Positions 47,238 through 56,482 of a DNA stretch of 64,000 nt are shown here, in pieces. The DNA comes from Pseudomonas graminis (GTDB lineage Bacteria; Pseudomonadota; Gammaproteobacteria; Pseudomonadales; Pseudomonadaceae), in the NCBI RefSeq assembly GCF_013201545.1, contig NZ_CP053746.1, forward strand, positions 2,383,001 through 2,447,000, given 5' to 3'. The translations under genes were made by a program, and so were the position numbers. The stretch's first letter is position 1, and every line of letters starts with the position of its first letter. The notes beneath the pieces were generated by a model, which saw nothing but the letters and a program-made list of their open reading frames with translations, made no database searches and was not told where the DNA came from.

Positions 47238-49478
47238 ATGCAGAACGACGGTAACAAAGTGGTGCCCTTGAAGGCAGGTGCGGATCATTCGGGATCCTCG
47301 CCTGTTGCTCGGCTGCCCGTCGTTTTGCTTCAGGTTCGTGACCGGGCGGCGCAGCAGCTCAAGGAAAGCCTGCAGACGCTTTTCGATAATGCTGACGACA
47401 CGCTTTTCGAAATGGCCGACCGTGCTCACAACAACACTGAGCAGAACATTTTTTTCGAAGCCATGCGCGACTTGCGCCTGAAGCGTAAAAGCATCGAGCG
47501 CAATTTCCTCGACAAATTCTTTGAAGCGTTCCTGCGCCTGGGTCAGTACGAAGTTTCTGAGCCCCCGATTCCCGAGCCTGTCTCCTACGACAAGCTTGCG
47601 TTGGTCCATAACGATGATCTCGAGCGCACCGTGGCGGTTGATGCCATGGTGGTCAAGGTCATGAGTCGCGACGGTATCGCCCTGGGTCAACTGACCACGC
47701 GTTTGAACGTACTCATCCCCCAGCCGTTGACCGACGAGACCAATCCGTTGGGGCCGACGCTCCTGTGCGACTATTTCCTGCAGGCCGGGCGCAGCCTCGG
47801 CGTTGAAATCAAGGTAAAGCTGATCATTCTCAAGCTGTTTGAGAAATACGCCTTGAGCAACGCTGATCAGCTTTATGAGGAAGCCAACCAGTTGCTGATT
47901 TCCGCAGGTGTATTGCCGGAACTTAAGGCATTGCCGTCCCGCCGCTCCACTGATCGTATCGCCAGCGTGCCGCCTTCGAGCGAAGCCGTGCGCGCCGACA
48001 ACGCCGCCATTCTCCAGGCGACGGAAAGCCTCGATAAAAGCGTGCAAGACGTGTTTTCGGCGCTGCAGGAGTTGCTGGTGCACGTGCGTGGAAATCTGAC
48101 GCCGCGCCCCGATTCGGTGACTGAAGCGCGTCCGATTTCAAGCCAGGACTTGCTGCGTCTGCTGTCCCACTTGCAGCAGTACGTCCCGAAAGTCGAAGAC
48201 AGCGACGACTTCGACCTCCGCGCCCAGCTTGAGCAGTTGATCAGCCGGGTGAGCGCGAGAAGCGGCAAGTTTCGCGTCGTCGGCACGATGGATGAGGACG
48301 TTATCAACCTCATCTCGATGCTCTTCGAATTCATTCTCGACGACCGCAATCTGCCAAGTTCGCTGCGCGCGTTGATCGGCCGTTTGCAGATTCCGATGCT
48401 CAAGGTCGCGGTCATCGACAAGAGTTTCTTCAGCCGTGGTAGCCACCCTGCGCGCCGGCTGCTGAACGAAATCGCGTCAGCGGCGCTTGGCTGGGGTGGT
48501 CGCGACGACACCCAGCGCGACTCGCTTTATGCCCGCATCGATCAGATCGTTCAGCGTCTGCTCCACGATTTCGTCGATGATCCGGCGATCTTCACGGAAT
48601 TACTGGTGGATTTTCTGGCCTTCACCAGCGACGAGCGCCGCCGCAGTGAGCTGCTCGAGCAGCGCACCCGTGATGCAGAACAAGGCCGCGCGTTGGCAGA
48701 GTTGGCACGTCAGCGTGTGCAGCAGGCGCTCAACGATCGCCTGCTTGGCAAGACGCTGCCGCAGGTGGTTGTTCGCCTGTTGCAGGAGGCGTGGAGCAAG
48801 GTGCTGTTGCTCACATGCCTGAAGCACGGCGATCAGTCGGCTGAATGGGCGTCAGGTCTTCAGGCAATGGACGATTTGATCTGGAGCGTCGAGCCCCATG
48901 ACGAACCGGATGCTCGACAGCGTTTGCTTGAAGTGGTACCTGGGCTGCTGAAATCCCTGCGCGACGGCCTGAGCAGCGCGGCTTTTGATCCCTTTGCCAC
49001 CAGCGAATTCTTCAGCCAGCTCGAAGTGCTTCACGTCCAGGCGTTCAGCCATGTGCCGCGGACGCCAAAAGGCGACGCGGAAGGCGATCAGCCCCAGGCT
49101 GCTGACGGCCCGACGATGATGGCGGTGGTCGAGGAGATCGTGCTGGTCGGGCCCGGCGAGCAAATCCAGAGCGAACCGTCGATGCAGCTTCCTGCCGATG
49201 ACGAAGGCTTGATGCAGGTCGAAAAGCTTCGTCTCGGCAGTTGGGTCGAGATCCACGAGGACGAATCCCACAAGCTGCGCTGCAAGCTGGCGGCGATCGT
49301 TGAGCCGAGCGGTCGCTACGTGTTCGTCAATCGCACTGGCATGAAAGTCCTTGAGAAAACCCGGATGGGTCTGGCGGTGGAGTTCCGTCGCGGCACGATT
49401 CGTGTTCTCGACGACGCCCTGCTGTTCGACCGCGCACTGGAGTCGGTACTGGGCAATCTGCGCAAGCTCAAGGGCTAA
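47238..49478 (+). CDS. DUF1631-family protein with PilZ-like C-terminus
   Basis: A 746-residue soluble protein of the DUF1631 family, helix-rich through most of its length. The last 100 residues (RLGSWVEIHEDESHKLRCKLAAIVEPSGRYVFVNR...) look like a PilZ-type beta-barrel, which often binds cyclic-di-GMP, but the RxxxR and D/NxSxxG motifs are not clearly present. ATG at 47238 has AAGGAG 6 bases upstream. Between nadC and ampD, its usual Pseudomonas place. Function unknown. Confidence 0.82.
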   Translation: MQNDGNKVVPLKAGADHSGSSPVARLPVVLLQVRDRAAQQLKESLQTLFDNADDTLFEMADRAHNNTEQNIFFEAMRDLRLKRKSIERNFLDKFFEAFLRLGQYEVSEPPIPEPVSYDKLALVHNDDLERTVAVDAMVVKVMSRDGIALGQLTTRLNVLIPQPLTDETNPLGPTLLCDYFLQAGRSLGVEIKVKLIILKLFEKYALSNADQLYEEANQLLISAGVLPELKALPSRRSTDRIASVPPSSEAVRADNAAILQATESLDKSVQDVFSALQELLVHVRGNLTPRPDSVTEARPISSQDLLRLLSHLQQYVPKVEDSDDFDLRAQLEQLISRVSARSGKFRVVGTMDEDVINLISMLFEFILDDRNLPSSLRALIGRLQIPMLKVAVIDKSFFSRGSHPARRLLNEIASAALGWGGRDDTQRDSLYARIDQIVQRLLHDFVDDPAIFTELLVDFLAFTSDERRRSELLEQRTRDAEQGRALAELARQRVQQALNDRLLGKTLPQVVVRLLQEAWSKVLLLTCLKHGDQSAEWASGLQAMDDLIWSVEPHDEPDARQRLLEVVPGLLKSLRDGLSSAAFDPFATSEFFSQLEVLHVQAFSHVPRTPKGDAEGDQPQAADGPTMMAVVEEIVLVGPGEQIQSEPSMQLPADDEGLMQVEKLRLGSWVEIHEDESHKLRCKLAAIVEPSGRYVFVNRTGMKVLEKTRMGLAVEFRRGTIRVLDDALLFDRALESVLGNLRKLKG

Positions 49479-49601
49479 GCCCCGATCGGTCCTACGACTT
49501 CCGACTGCGAATCTGTGCGCTTTCTGCGTAGATTCGCCATCCACATCCTTTCCTGTCGCGGGCATACTGCGCGCTGTCGTTTTACGCCCTAAGGACTTCC
49601 C

Positions 49602-50150
49602 ATGCATCTGGACCCTGCCACCGGCTGGTGCCACGGCGCGCAGCAATGCCCTTCACCCAATTTCAATGCGCGGCCGGAAAACGAAATCTCGTTGCTGGTG
49701 ATCCACAACATCAGTCTGCCACCCGCGCAGTTCAAGACCGGCAAGGTCCAAGCGTTTTTCCAGAACCGGCTGGACGTCACAGAACACCCCTATTTTGAAG
49801 GCATCGCCGAGCTGCGGGTGTCTGCGCACTTCCTGATTGAGCGCGACGGAGCGGTGACGCAATTCGTGTCGTGTCTGGATCGTGCCTGGCATGCAGGTGT
49901 GTCAGTCTTCGAGGGGCGCGAGACGTGCAATGATTTTTCCATTGGCATAGAGCTGGAAGGCACTGATGATCAACCTTTCACCGACGCGCAATATGAGGCG
50001 TTGGTCGAGCTGACCCGCCAGCTGCAAGCGGCGTGGCCGACGATTACGACGCAACGCATATGTGGTCACAGCGATATCGCGCCGGGGCGCAAGACCGATC
50101 CGGGGCCGTGTTTTGACTGGGCGCGGTTTCGTGCCGCCTTGGATGTTTGA
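49602..50150 (+). CDS. ampD: 1,6-anhydro-N-acetylmuramyl-L-alanine amidase AmpD
   Basis: Cytoplasmic zinc amidase in peptidoglycan recycling; loss of AmpD derepresses ampC beta-lactamase in many Pseudomonas. The 182-residue product has the zinc-ligand His in LLVIHNISL (35) and the C-terminal ligands in CGHSDIAPGRKTDPGP. RGxNDFSIGIELEG-type sequence (CNDFSIGIELEGTDD) is present. ampE follows after 15 bases. Confidence 0.95.
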   Translation: MHLDPATGWCHGAQQCPSPNFNARPENEISLLVIHNISLPPAQFKTGKVQAFFQNRLDVTEHPYFEGIAELRVSAHFLIERDGAVTQFVSCLDRAWHAGVSVFEGRETCNDFSIGIELEGTDDQPFTDAQYEALVELTRQLQAAWPTITTQRICGHSDIAPGRKTDPGPCFDWARFRAALDV

Positions 50151-50165
50151 AATGAGGAACAGCTG

Positions 50166-51002
50166 ATGAGTTTTCTGGTTTTGCTGCTGGCGGTCTGGAT
50201 CGAGAAGTTCTCGGCCCTGCGCCGGCGTATCCAGCGCGATGGGCCATGGCTCAATCAATTGAGTCGGCTGGAATCCAACCCGCGCTCGGCCAAACGGCCG
50301 TGGTGGATTCTGATGGTGACGGTTGTGCTGCCTTTGGTGGTCCTGGCCCTGATATTGGTCATTGTCGGCTCGGTGGCCTATGGCTGGCTCGCGCTGCCGA
50401 TCCATTTACTGGTGCTGATTTACAGCCTGGGCCGTGGCGACGTCAAAGCCACCCTCGGCTCGTTTCGAGACGCTTGCCGTCGGGGCGATCAGGAAGCAGC
50501 AGTGCTGGTTGCCGAACGTGATCTGGGGGTTCAGGCCGAGAATGAAGAACAGCTCTTGGGCGGCGCTCAAACGTATTTGCTGTGGCAGATATATCAGGGC
50601 TTTTTCGCGGTGATTTTCTGGTATTTCGTGCTCGGCCCGGTTGCCGCGTTGGCGTACCGCTTGCTGGCGCTGGCCTCGGAGCACGGCAAGACACCAGCGG
50701 TGGTTGAGCGCGCGACCCAGGCAAGGCATGCCTTTGATTGGGTGCCCGTGCGTTTGCTGGCGGCCAGCTTCGCACTGGTCGGAAACTTCGTAGCGGTCAG
50801 CCGCGTGATGCTCAGCGAATTGCTGAACTGGAACATCAGTGCCTCGCGCCTGATCAGCAAAGTCGGCTGTGTCGCTGGCGAGGTTCCGGCGCCCGTGGTG
50901 GGCGTCGAGGGCGTCAACAGCCTGGACGTATTGTGGGAATTGCTCATCCGCTCGGCCATCGTCTGGTACGTCGGCTTTGCGTTGATCACGTTATTCGTTT
51001 GA
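50166..51002 (+). CDS. ampE: regulatory signalling modulator protein AmpE
   Basis: Inner-membrane protein of 278 residues encoded with ampD and linked genetically to ampC regulation; a CobD-like fold has been proposed. Four hydrophobic segments are visible (about 45-75, 140-165, 185-210, 250-278), and the N-terminus MSFLVLLLAVWIEKFSALRR is characteristic. GAGGAA lies 5 bases before the ATG. Confidence 0.9.
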   Translation: MSFLVLLLAVWIEKFSALRRRIQRDGPWLNQLSRLESNPRSAKRPWWILMVTVVLPLVVLALILVIVGSVAYGWLALPIHLLVLIYSLGRGDVKATLGSFRDACRRGDQEAAVLVAERDLGVQAENEEQLLGGAQTYLLWQIYQGFFAVIFWYFVLGPVAALAYRLLALASEHGKTPAVVERATQARHAFDWVPVRLLAASFALVGNFVAVSRVMLSELLNWNISASRLISKVGCVAGEVPAPVVGVEGVNSLDVLWELLIRSAIVWYVGFALITLFV

Positions 51003-51008
51003 TCGTCG

Positions 51009-51028
51009 GGAGCCGGCAACCCGGCTCC
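51009..51028 (+). terminator. hairpin after ampE
   Basis: GGAGCCGG and CCGGCTCC form a perfect 8-base-pair stem with a 4-base loop just after the ampE stop. No T tract; the sequence also resembles half of the REP element at 38386. Confidence 0.45.
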
Positions 51029-51104
51029 TGTATGCCCTTGTTCGCTTGACCCCTCGCGCCCCTCCGGAATACGCGGTGTTGTCGCTCCGCGACATGGCCG
51101 TTGA

Positions 51105-51145
51105 TTGACATAGATCAATACCCCGCCGGTTCTTGACGCTATCCT
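51105..51145 (+). promoter_or_regulatory. Anr/FNR box and class II promoter for potE-adiA
   Basis: TTGACATAGATCAA (51105-51118) matches the Anr/FNR site TTGAT-N4-ATCAA with one mismatch. TATCCT follows at 51140-51145 after 21 bases, the spacing of class II sites centred near -41.5. The remaining 190 bases to the potE start form an untranslated leader; no other signal was seen in the 51003-51336 gap besides the ampE hairpin. Confidence 0.75.
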
Positions 51146-51336
51146 CTTTTGCCTTCGGCATACGGCGCCATCTCTCTGAACTCACAGTTCTTTTCAATCT
51201 TATTAATCCTTCAAAAACATAACTAGCCCGAGCAAAGGTGGCTTGTCGCCAGCAACTAGCGATCGGCTGTTTCTTGATTAACAAGAATCCTTTGCTATAG
51301 CTAAACCCTCTCACTTCCTTCAAATAGGGCAAAGGA

Positions 51337-52746
51337 ATGTCAGTCGCTAAGAAAATGAGCGTCGGCCAGCTCACGATGTTGACTGCGGTCAACATGCTGG
51401 GGTCCGGCATCGTCTTGCTGCCTACCAAACTGGCCGAGGTTGGCGGCATCTCCATCCTTTCGTGGTTGATCACCGCCACCGGCTCGCTGGCTCTGGCCTA
51501 CGCCTTTGCGCGATGCGGCATGCTCAGTCGCAAGACCGGTGGCATGGGCGGTTACGCTGAATACACCTTCGGTAAATCGGGCAACTACATCACCAACTAC
51601 ACCTACGGCTTGTCGTTGTTGATTGCCAATGTGGCGATCAGCATTACTGCGGTGGGATATATCCAGACGCTGTTCGATATCAAGTTGGGTTCGCTTGAAG
51701 TGGGCCTGGCGACCATTGCTCTGTTATGGATTACCACGTTCGCCAACTTCGGCGGCGCGAGTATTACCGGCAAGATAGGTGCAGTGACCGTGTGGGGCGT
51801 TATTGCCCCTGTGGTGCTGGTTTCGACAATCGGCTGGTTCTGGTTCGACAGCAGCACTTACGCTGCAGGATGGAATCCCCATGACAAAACCTGGTACGAA
51901 GCCGCGGGCGCTTCGGTGGCGATCACGCTGTGGGCGTTTCTCGGCCTGGAGTCGGCGTGCGCCAACGGCGATGCGGTGGAGAACCCCGAGAAGAACGTGC
52001 CCATCGCAGTGCTTGGCGGGACCCTCGGCGCAGCAGTGATTTACATCTTGTCGACCAACGTCATTGCGGGCATCGTCGATAACGCGGAACTGGTTTCTTC
52101 CACCGCACCCTTCGGGCTGGTGTTCGCCAAGATGTTCAACCCCATGATCGGCGACATCATCATGGGTCTCATGGTCCTCGCCTGCGTCGGCTCGCTGTTG
52201 GGCTGGCAGTTCACGGTGGCTCAAGTATTCAAAAGCTCCGCAGACACCGGTTACTTCCTGCCGATCTTCGCCAAGGCCAACAAGCACGGGGTGCCCATCA
52301 TCAGCATGCTGATTCTGCTGGCGATCCAGACCGCACTGGCGCTGTTGACCATCAGCCCCGACCTGGCCAAGCAGTTCGACACACTGGTTAATCTCGCGGT
52401 GGTTACCAACCTGGTGCCGTACATCCTGTCGATGGCAACACTGATGACTCTGCAAAAAGTCTCCAACGTGCCGCCGAAAAAGGCGCTCATCACCAACATC
52501 GTGGCCGGCATCGCGACCGCGTACAGCTATCTGGCGCTGTACAGCTCCGGCGCTGAAGCGTTGATGCTCGGCGGGGTAGCAACCATCGTCGGCTACACGC
52601 TGTTCGGCTTCGTTAACACTCGCCTGATCAAACTCGAAGCGCTGAACAACAGCGTGCCGACCCAGACCGTCGCGGCGCAGCACATCGTCGGCGAGCCGAT
52701 CCCCGTCAATAACCTGAACCTGGCCACCCTGGAGACTCGACCATGA
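51337..52746 (+). CDS. potE: PotE-like putrescine/ornithine (or agmatine/arginine) antiporter
   Basis: APC-superfamily exchanger of 469 residues with 12 hydrophobic helices. Long stretches are typical of PotE: GSGIVLLPTKLAEVG, KTGGMGGYAEYTFGKSGN, WAFLGLESACANGD and NVPIAVLGGTLGAAVIYI. It exchanges a polyamine product for its amino-acid precursor. The stop overlaps the decarboxylase start by 4 bases, so both enzymes of the cycle are made together. Confidence 0.88.
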   Translation: MSVAKKMSVGQLTMLTAVNMLGSGIVLLPTKLAEVGGISILSWLITATGSLALAYAFARCGMLSRKTGGMGGYAEYTFGKSGNYITNYTYGLSLLIANVAISITAVGYIQTLFDIKLGSLEVGLATIALLWITTFANFGGASITGKIGAVTVWGVIAPVVLVSTIGWFWFDSSTYAAGWNPHDKTWYEAAGASVAITLWAFLGLESACANGDAVENPEKNVPIAVLGGTLGAAVIYILSTNVIAGIVDNAELVSSTAPFGLVFAKMFNPMIGDIIMGLMVLACVGSLLGWQFTVAQVFKSSADTGYFLPIFAKANKHGVPIISMLILLAIQTALALLTISPDLAKQFDTLVNLAVVTNLVPYILSMATLMTLQKVSNVPPKKALITNIVAGIATAYSYLALYSSGAEALMLGGVATIVGYTLFGFVNTRLIKLEALNNSVPTQTVAAQHIVGEPIPVNNLNLATLETRP

Positions 52747-55028
52747 GCGACAACAGACACTTGCTCGGCATGCTGGCGCTGCTGGTCAGCAGCCAGCCCG
52801 ACAAACGCAGCGTGTTCGGCCGGGCGCTGATCCAGCTGATCAGCGACGTCGAAGAGCGCGCCATCAGTGTGCTGACCTCCGAAAGCTTGAGTGATGCGAA
52901 GTCGATTCTCAGCTCTGATCCGGCGATCCAGTGTGTGTTGCTCAGTTGGGAAATGGACAGCAGTGACGACCACAAGGAATGCATCGATCTGCTCACCACC
53001 TTGCGTGAGCGCAATACCCGGGTGCCAGTTTTTTTGATCAGCGATCGCAGTACGGCGTCGAGCGTGCCGCTGATCGTCATGCAGCACGCCGATGACTTCA
53101 TCTGGTTGCCGGAAGACACCAGCCGTTTCCTCAGCGGACGCATCATGGCGGCCATTGAACGCTACCGTCAGGCGGTGTTGCCACCGATGTTCGGCGCGCT
53201 GCTGAAGTTTGCCCGCAGCTACGAATATTCATGGCACACCCCGGGCCACGCCGGCGGCACGGCGTTTCTGAAGAGCACCGCAGGCCGCGCGTTTTACGAG
53301 TTTTTTGGCGAGAACCTGCTGCGCTCCGACCTGTCGATTTCGGTCGGCGAACTGGGCTCGTTGCTCGACCACAGCGGCCCGATCGGCCAGGGCGAACGCT
53401 ATGCGGCCAAGGTGTTTGGCGCCCACCGCACGTACTACGTGACCAACGGTTCATCGATGTCCAACCGGGTGATCCTGATGGCCAGCGTGACCCGTGACCA
53501 GATCGCCCTGTGCGACCGCAACTGTCACAAGTCCGCCGAGCACGCAATGACGCTGTCTGGCGCGATCCCGACCTACCTGGTGCCCACCCGCAACCGCTTC
53601 GGCATCATCGGCCCGATACTGCCGCAGACCCTGAGCGCGGAGAGCGTCAAAGCCGCCATCGCCAGCAACCCGCTGGTCAAAAGCCACATCGACCCGACGC
53701 CCGTGCATGCCATCGTCACCAACTCTACTTACGACGGCCTGACCTACAACGTCACGCGCGTCGAAGCGTTGCTGGGGCAGAGCGTTGACCGGCTGCATTT
53801 TGACGAAGCCTGGTACGGCTATGCGCGGTTCAATCCGCTGTACAAAGACCGCTTCGCCATGCACGGCAGCCCGGACGATCACGATCCGTCCAAGCCCACC
53901 GTGTTCGCCACGCAGTCGACCCACAAGTTGCTTGCGGCGCTGTCCCAGGCCTCGATGATTCATGTCCGTAACGGCCGCAACCCGATTCCCCACGGGCGGT
54001 TCAACGAGTCCTACATGATGCACGCGTCGACCTCGCCCAATTACGCGATCATGGCGTCCTGCGATGTCAGCTCGGCGATGATGGAGGCGCCGAGTGGACA
54101 GATTCTGACCAACGAATCCATCGAAGAAGCGGTGGCGTTCCGGCAGGTTATCTCCCGCATGCAAACTGACATGCAGAGCCGCGATGACTGGTTTTTCTCC
54201 TGCTGGCAGCCGCCTTCAGTGCAGGTCGGGGCGACGGCGATTCCGTTTCACGAAGTCGATCCCGTCCGGCTCAAGACCGATCCGAATTGCTGGGTCTTGC
54301 ACCCCAACGAGGTGTGGCACGGCTTCGGCGACATCGAAGACGGCTACTGCATGCTCGATCCGATCAAGGTGTCCATCCTCAGCCCGGGCATGGGTGACGA
54401 CGGCAACCTCCTGGACTTTGGCATTCCAGCCTGTGTGCTCAGTGCCTATTTGGGGCACCAAGGCATCGTCGTCGAAAAGACCACCGACTTCACGATCCTT
54501 TTCCTGTTTTCCATCGGCATCACCAAGGGCAAGTGGGGCACGTTGGTCAACGCGTTGCTGGACTTCAAACGCGACTACGACACCAACCTTGAGCTGGAGC
54601 TTTGCCTGCCCGATTTGCTCACCGCGAATCAGCAGCGCTATGCCGGGATGGGGTTGAAGGATCTGGCGGAAGACATCTTCGCCGCGATGAAAGAGACCAA
54701 GACCACGGCGGCCATGTCGAAGGCGTTCGGCACATTGCCCAGGGCGGAGTTCAGCCCGGTGGAGGCGTACGAGAAGTTGGTCAAAAACGAAGTGGAGCAG
54801 GTCACCCTGGAAGAGGCCGCGGGGCGCATTGCCGCGACGGGCATCGTGCCGTATCCGCCGGGCATTCCGCTGTTGATGCCCGGGGAAAACGCAGGGCCAG
54901 CGGACGGGCCGTTGCTGGCCTATCTTCGGGCGCTTGAAAGCTTTGATCGCTCATTCCCCGGGTTCACTCACGACACCCATGGGATTGAAAACGAAGCGGG
55001 GGTTTATCGGATGCTGGTGCTGAAATAG
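52743..55028 (+). CDS. adiA: inducible basic amino-acid decarboxylase, AdiA type
   Basis: PLP-dependent fold-I decarboxylase of 761 residues with an N-terminal receiver-like wing domain (1-130), the PLP core and the C-terminal domain. PLP lysine is K395 in STHKLLAALSQAS. DRLHFDEAWYGYARFNP, NRFGIIGPI and DPIKVSILSPGMGDDG resemble arginine decarboxylase AdiA more than ornithine decarboxylase SpeF. It consumes a proton per turnover, so the pair probably serves acid stress or anaerobic growth. Substrate unproven. Confidence 0.85.
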   Translation: MSDNRHLLGMLALLVSSQPDKRSVFGRALIQLISDVEERAISVLTSESLSDAKSILSSDPAIQCVLLSWEMDSSDDHKECIDLLTTLRERNTRVPVFLISDRSTASSVPLIVMQHADDFIWLPEDTSRFLSGRIMAAIERYRQAVLPPMFGALLKFARSYEYSWHTPGHAGGTAFLKSTAGRAFYEFFGENLLRSDLSISVGELGSLLDHSGPIGQGERYAAKVFGAHRTYYVTNGSSMSNRVILMASVTRDQIALCDRNCHKSAEHAMTLSGAIPTYLVPTRNRFGIIGPILPQTLSAESVKAAIASNPLVKSHIDPTPVHAIVTNSTYDGLTYNVTRVEALLGQSVDRLHFDEAWYGYARFNPLYKDRFAMHGSPDDHDPSKPTVFATQSTHKLLAALSQASMIHVRNGRNPIPHGRFNESYMMHASTSPNYAIMASCDVSSAMMEAPSGQILTNESIEEAVAFRQVISRMQTDMQSRDDWFFSCWQPPSVQVGATAIPFHEVDPVRLKTDPNCWVLHPNEVWHGFGDIEDGYCMLDPIKVSILSPGMGDDGNLLDFGIPACVLSAYLGHQGIVVEKTTDFTILFLFSIGITKGKWGTLVNALLDFKRDYDTNLELELCLPDLLTANQQRYAGMGLKDLAEDIFAAMKETKTTAAMSKAFGTLPRAEFSPVEAYEKLVKNEVEQVTLEEAAGRIAATGIVPYPPGIPLLMPGENAGPADGPLLAYLRALESFDRSFPGFTHDTHGIENEAGVYRMLVLK

Positions 55029-55070
55029 CTACAGTGCTGAGTGAGGTGAGCCGTCTGGCGCACCTCCGGC

Positions 55071-55343
55071 TCAGTTACTCTGGGCCTTTTGCAGCGCCTG
55101 CTGCGTCAGCGCCACACACTCACGCCCACCGTCATCGTTGTGCCGCGCCAACGCCGCTTCGGCGCGGTGCACGGTCGTGTCGATATCGCTTTTGACCGCG
55201 TCGCTAAGGTTGGGATTGGCGACTTTGGCGTCACGAACCTTGCTCAGGTTCATCTGGCACTGATTGTTGTCGTCGTTGGCATACGCCACGAAGGGCAGGG
55301 CACATACAGTCAGGAGCAAGCCGGCGAGCAGGGCGTGTTTCAT
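55071..55343 (-). CDS. small two-cysteine periplasmic protein
   Basis: A 90-residue protein with a signal peptide (MKHALLAGLLLTVCALPFVAYA, cut near residue 22), then an acidic helix-rich domain with one Cys near each end (Cys29 and Cys76). It is homologous to the 96-residue protein at 60463-60753: both read C...N...LxxxxKxDIxxTVxxAxAA...xxCxxxT. Likely exported; function unknown. It faces the adiA 3' end with 42 bases between stops. Confidence 0.75.
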   Translation of the reverse strand: MKHALLAGLLLTVCALPFVAYANDDNNQCQMNLSKVRDAKVANPNLSDAVKSDIDTTVHRAEAALARHNDDGGRECVALTQQALQKAQSN

Positions 55344-55446
55344 GTGGGTTTCCGCAGAAGTAGGGGTGTGGCTCGTTATCTGTACGAGCTTTGCGCATCA
55401 GACCTCAGATTCCGGATTTCCACCAGTGGGTGCTTGGCGCGAGCTG

Positions 55447-56295
55447 TCACTTGACCAGCGTGATGATGCCCACCACTTTCTTGTCTTCGTCCAGCACCGG
55501 CAGGTATTTGCTGTCATTCCCAGCCAGCATCTTCATTGCGTCAGCCATCGAGTGCTCAAGAGACAGGCTTTGCGTGCTGCGCGACACAAGCCGAGCGGCG
55601 TCGATATCGGAACGGTTGCGCCGCAGCGCGTGTTCTTCGGTCTTGTGCAGAATCTCCTCGAGGTCCTCGCGAGAGACATCGACGAACTCGCCCATTTCTG
55701 CCAGCGCTTTGTCTAGGTCTTCAGCGTTGAAGCCGTCGCTGTTGAGTGGCACTTGCTCGGGCACCGGCAGCTCCCTGGCCTGCGCCTTGGGGTAACGCAC
55801 CCTGGTCAGGTTGTTGTAGATGAGCGCGCCGGCCAGCAGGCATACCGCGTTGAGCATCACCGGGCCAAGCACGTGCAGGCCCATGGGCGACAGCTCGTTC
55901 TTCGACGTGACGATGCAGATGGCCACCGCGGCAGCGGGCGGGTGCAGGCAGCGGAACACGCACATCAGCAGGATGGACGAGCAGACCGCCAGGCTGGCGG
56001 CGTTAATGGTGTTGCCAAGCAGCCTGATCGATAACAGCGCTACCAGTGCGGCGATCAGGTAACTGCCGAGGATCGACCACGGCTGAGCGAGCGCGCCGGT
56101 CGACACCGCAAACAGCAGCACCGCCGATGCGCCCACCGGACCCAGCAGGTGCAGCGTGATATCTATGCCGTACAACTCGCGGCAAAACACAGCGCTGACG
56201 AAGATGCCCAGGCACGCGCCAATTGCGGCGCGCCACCACTCTGCAGGATGAGTGTTAGACGAATGGGGGATGAAACTGCGTAAGAGGTTTTTCAC
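55447..56295 (-). CDS. HPP-family membrane protein with one CBS motif
   Basis: 282 residues: four hydrophobic helices in an HPP domain (about 20-170), containing the signature RCLHPPAAAVAICIV, and a cytoplasmic tail ending in a CBS-type segment (SLEHSMADAMKMLAGNDSKYLPVLDEDKKVVGIIT). Related HPP proteins usually have a CBS pair and are about 380 residues, so this copy is short at its C-terminus. No further CBS sequence was found in any frame beyond the stop. A GTG at 56295 is taken as start; a TTG at 56304 is possible. HPP proteins have been linked to nitrite transport. Confidence 0.8.
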   Translation of the reverse strand: MKNLLRSFIPHSSNTHPAEWWRAAIGACLGIFVSAVFCRELYGIDITLHLLGPVGASAVLLFAVSTGALAQPWSILGSYLIAALVALLSIRLLGNTINAASLAVCSSILLMCVFRCLHPPAAAVAICIVTSKNELSPMGLHVLGPVMLNAVCLLAGALIYNNLTRVRYPKAQARELPVPEQVPLNSDGFNAEDLDKALAEMGEFVDVSREDLEEILHKTEEHALRRNRSDIDAARLVSRSTQSLSLEHSMADAMKMLAGNDSKYLPVLDEDKKVVGIITLVK

Positions 56296-56482
56296 GATCA
56301 GCAAATTTTATAAGGGGGGAAAGTGCTCGGGATTCTCAATGCATTGGTCAACGAAGGCAAACGTGAATAGAGCTAGATTCACCACGCCGGAGACACGGGG
56401 CAAATGCGGCAAAAAGAAAAACCACCCATGTCGCCAAGGTCGGGGTTACCTGGCTGCATGGATGGCGTTGTTCAATGCTGCG

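Noticed and set aside
55048..55072. GAGCCG/CGGCTC hairpin after adiA as a terminator
   Set aside because: A 13-base loop, no T tract, and overlap with the stop of the convergent gene.
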